DNA from: Nisaea sediminum
GTDB lineage: Bacteria > Pseudomonadota > Alphaproteobacteria > Thalassobaculales > Thalassobaculaceae
Direction: 5' to 3'
NCBI RefSeq assembly: GCF_014904705.1
Contig: NZ_JACZCQ010000006.1
Span: 186,001 to 250,000, forward strand
DNA: 64,000 bases
Shown here: positions 62,027 to 64,000 of the stretch, in pieces
Numbering within the stretch: the stretch's first letter is position 1
Layout: each line of letters begins with the position of its first letter
Translations under genes and position numbers: made by a program
Notes under the pieces: generated by a model
Told to the model about the DNA's origin: nothing
Databases searched by the model: none
The model's input: the letters and a program-made list of their open reading frames with translations, nothing else

Positions 62027-62491
62027 TCACAGCGACTGCGCCAGCGCCTCCAGCTGCTCACCCGCCTTGCCCCAGCCGTCATGGAAGCCCATGGCCTCAT
62101 GCTCCTGCTTCGCTTCGGCGCTCCAGTGCATGGCGCGGGCGAGATAGTCCGTCTTGCCGCCGGGCGCATCCTTCAGCACCACTTCGGCGCACATAAAAGG
62201 CCGGCCGGAGGGGCGCCAGCCGGGCGTGAAGGCATCGGTGAAGACGAGCTTCTCGCCCGGGACGATTTCGAGAAAGACACCGGCATTGCCGAATGACTCG
62301 CCATCGGGGCCGTTCATCCGGGTAAAGAACTCGCCGCCGGAACGGAGGTCCATCCGCGCCTCGGAGACGAACCAGGGCTTGGGGCAGAACCATTGCATCA
62401 GCAGCTCGGGTTCGGTCCAGCAGCGCCAGATCGCGGCGCGGGGCGCGTCATAGGTACGGCTGAGGACGAGGTCGTTTTCAGTCTCGGTCAT
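62027..62491 (-). CDS. SRPBCC/AHSA1-type domain protein
   Basis: A 154-residue protein with the Aha1-like/START fold pattern: LSRTYDAPRAAIWRCWTEPE, then LLMQWFCPKPWF, then GGEFFTRMNGPDGESF, then FLEIVPGEKLVFTDAF, and a C-terminal helix (HEAMGFHDGWGKAGEQL). Such proteins bind hydrophobic ligands or activate stress responses; the ligand is unknown. Third gene of the TetR-led minus-strand unit. Confidence 0.88.
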   Translation of the reverse strand: MTETENDLVLSRTYDAPRAAIWRCWTEPELLMQWFCPKPWFVSEARMDLRSGGEFFTRMNGPDGESFGNAGVFLEIVPGEKLVFTDAFTPGWRPSGRPFMCAEVVLKDAPGGKTDYLARAMHWSAEAKQEHEAMGFHDGWGKAGEQLEALAQSL

Positions 62492-62533
62492 GATCTATGC
62501 TCCAATTGCGAATGCGGTGCGAAATGCGACCGC

Positions 62534-63149
62534 TCAGGTCCTGTCGTCGCGAAAATCTCCGGTCCGGAACGGGGCGCCACGCGTGAAGTGATTGATGAGG
62601 GTGCCGGAAGCGGTGGCCGTCGAGCTGATCAGTGAAAGCGTCTGCGGGCCCGCGGCATCGGAGAAGAAGCGCTTTCCGGTTCCGAGCAGCACCGGATAGA
62701 CGAAGAGCGTGACCTCGTCGGCCAGCCCTTCGCCGAGCAGCAAGGGTGTCAGGCTCGAGCTGCCCCAGAGGATCAGGTCGGGACCGTCCGTCGCCTTCAG
62801 ACGGCGAACGCCTTCGGCGATATCCGCGCCGAGGCTTTCGACCGGCTCCCAGTCGAGACTGTCCGGTCGGCGGGTCGCAACGTACTTCGTCGCGCCATTG
62901 ATGCTGTCCGCGATCGGCCCGGCCTCTGCGGTCGGCCAGTAGCCGCTCCAGATGTCGTAGGTATGGCGGCCGAGCAGCAGGTCGAAGGGTTCGCTGTGGG
63001 TGGATACCACCAGATCGCCGGGCCGGATCCGAATGCGGCCAGACCCAGCCGCCGTGCTCGAACCCGCCGTCACGGTCCTCGTCCGGACCGCCCGGTCCCT
63101 GGATGATTCCGTCGAGCGAGATATGCTCGAAGATCCTGATCTTTCGCAT
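62534..63149 (-). pseudogene. Dihydrofolate reductase-like (RibD_C) gene with a single-base frameshift
   Basis: The start (63149) reads MRKIRIFEHISLDGIIQGPG, then GGFEHGGWVWPHSDPA, and then shifts. The following part (GDLVVSTHSEPFDLLLGRHT, then DIWSGYW, then LILWGSSSLTPLLLGEGL, then DEVTLFVYPVLLGTGKRFFS) is in another frame to the stop at 62534. Removing one G from the GGG at 63020-63022 restores a continuous family-typical protein of about 204 residues. The cause may be a real indel or a sequencing error. The family includes bacterial RibD-like reductases. Confidence 0.8.
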
Positions 63150-63167
63150 GATGGTCTCTCTCGGAAA

Positions 63168-63803
63168 TCAGTGCCGGACCGGTTTTCCGGTGGCGAACAG
63201 CAGCTCGATATAGCGTCTCAGGTGATCGACGCTCTCGATCGCGACGGCGGGATCGCCGGTCGCCTTGGCGAGGATGAAGGCGCCCTGCAGCACCGCCTGG
63301 GTATGCCGGGCGAGGCTCGCGACACTCCAGTCGCCGGTCACGTCATGACGCTGCATGGCCGCTTCGATATCCGGCTCAAGCGCCGCGGCGTGTCCAAGAA
63401 TGCTCTCGGCGCAGGCCGCACGGATCGCCGGATGAGAGTCGTAGACTTCCTGGCTCATGGTGCCGACAAGGCAGGTGAACTCGGCCAGCTCGCCCGCAAT
63501 TATCTCGCGTCGGAAATCGATATATCCCAGGACCCGCCGAAGCGGGTCCTCGTGCGCATGATACGGCGCGCTCGCGAAAAACGCGGCGGTCGTCTCCGAC
63601 CAGTAGTCGGCCGCCGCAACACCGAGCGCCTCCTTGCTCTCGAAATGATGGAAGAAGGCACCCTTGGTGACCCCCGCCCGGGTACAGAGCGCGTCGACGC
63701 TGGTCGCGGCAAAGCCCTGCTCCCGGATCACGTCCCGGGCAGCCTCAAGGAGGCGGGTGCGGGCATCGCCGCGTTCGGGAGAGTGTTTTGTCGGTCTTGG
63801 CAT
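63168..63803 (-). CDS. TetR family transcriptional regulator
   Basis: A 211-residue repressor from the ATG at 63803; an in-frame GTG/ATG upstream to 63872 is poorly supported. The N-terminal HTH shows DARTRLLEAARDVIREQGFA, then TSVDALCTRAGVTKGAFFHH and FESKEALGVA. The C-terminal helical domain (residues about 70-200) would bind a small ligand. It heads the unit TetR, DHFR-like, SRPBCC. A palindrome lies just upstream, likely its own operator. Confidence 0.92.
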   Translation of the reverse strand: MPRPTKHSPERGDARTRLLEAARDVIREQGFAATSVDALCTRAGVTKGAFFHHFESKEALGVAAADYWSETTAAFFASAPYHAHEDPLRRVLGYIDFRREIIAGELAEFTCLVGTMSQEVYDSHPAIRAACAESILGHAAALEPDIEAAMQRHDVTGDWSVASLARHTQAVLQGAFILAKATGDPAVAIESVDHLRRYIELLFATGKPVRH

Positions 63804-63812
63804 GAAAAATAC

Positions 63813-63830
63813 ATACCAACCAGTTGGTAT
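63813..63830. promoter_or_regulatory. Palindrome ATACCAAC-CA-GTTGGTAT, likely TetR operator
   Basis: Perfect 8-base arms around CA, 10 bases upstream of the tetR start. ACCAAC/GTTGGT arms are common in TetR operators. Autoregulation is inferred. Confidence 0.7.
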
Positions 63831-63903
63831 TATCGCAAGCTTTAATCTGCGGTGAAGCGGAGAAAGCCTCATAATTATCTGTAATCGTTGAAATTATCGA
63901 ACT

Positions 63904-64000
63904 TCAGGCGGCTTCCGTCTCGTCCCACGAGATATCGAGCGAGGCCAGCTCGGCAAGATAGTCATGCAGGCTGATCAGACCGACGCAGGGTATTGCACCG
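63904..64000 (-). CDS. C-terminal end of an unidentified protein (5' end outside window)
   Basis: On the minus strand the frame ending in the TGA at 63904-63906 is open to the window edge. Its last residues read as LISLHDYLAELASLDIS, then WDETEAA. Only about 31 residues are visible, too few to name it. It runs in the same direction as the TetR unit but is upstream of the tetR promoter region. Confidence 0.4.
   Translation of the reverse strand, partial: GAIPCVGLISLHDYLAELASLDISWDETEAA

Overview
The window is a GC-rich (roughly two-thirds G+C by eye) alphaproteobacterial chromosome segment. The chvI-chvG-hprK-rapZ-EIIA(Man)-HPr-EI series next to pckA, and several family-level matches, point to Rhodospirillales or a close relative. 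The genus cannot be fixed from sequence reading alone.

Layout. 1-4.3 kb: host genes (AsmA C-terminus, a ribbon-helix-helix protein, an RlmD-type RNA methyltransferase, a DUF2946-like/PCu(A)C copper pair, a YbaN-like membrane protein). 4.4-26.5 kb: a siphovirus-like prophage or domesticated phage cluster. Its order is S24 repressor, DUF6362 protein, small and large terminase, DUF4055 portal, scaffold, P22-like coat, head-tail connectors, tail tube, frameshifted tail chaperones, tape measure, hub, fibres and a small holin-like cassette. No integrase, replication gene or endolysin is visible. It carries a chemotaxis phosphatase gene (cheZ) with its own terminator between portal and scaffold, and two paralogous TPR-glycosyltransferase genes on the opposite strand around the holin cassette.

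26.6-30.2 kb: host genes (DUF3108 protein, ahcY, an aminotransferase). 30.2-31.8 kb: a compact AT-rich island with three co-directional genes that look like a toxin, an HTH antitoxin with a long C-terminal tail, and a SecB-like chaperone. This would be a tripartite toxin-antitoxin-chaperone (TAC) module. 31.8-40 kb: a minus-strand block with a GNAT protein, an aminotransferase, the nitrogen-type PTS regulators (EI, HPr, EIIA), RapZ, short HPr kinase and ChvG/ChvI. The PTS proteins have no sugar permease, so they probably work as a signalling chain together with ChvGI. 40.2-43 kb: HugZ-like protein and ATP-dependent PEP carboxykinase.

43-54.5 kb: mixed housekeeping genes (SpoIIAA-like, GNAT, VOC, polA), two tandem paralogous methyltransferases, a zinc-finger protein, an ABC ATPase with a hydrolase, and a three-gene signalling unit (periplasmic Moco-oxidoreductase-fold protein, hybrid histidine kinase, receiver-Hpt protein). 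54.5-62 kb: tRNA-Arg(CCG), an FMN glutamate-synthase-like protein, and an amidase-potABCD-like polyamine uptake operon. 62-64 kb: a TetR operon with an apparently frameshifted dihydrofolate-reductase-like gene and an AHSA1-type protein, then the 3' end of an unidentified minus-strand gene.

All functions come from motif reading and remembered family features. No database search was possible.
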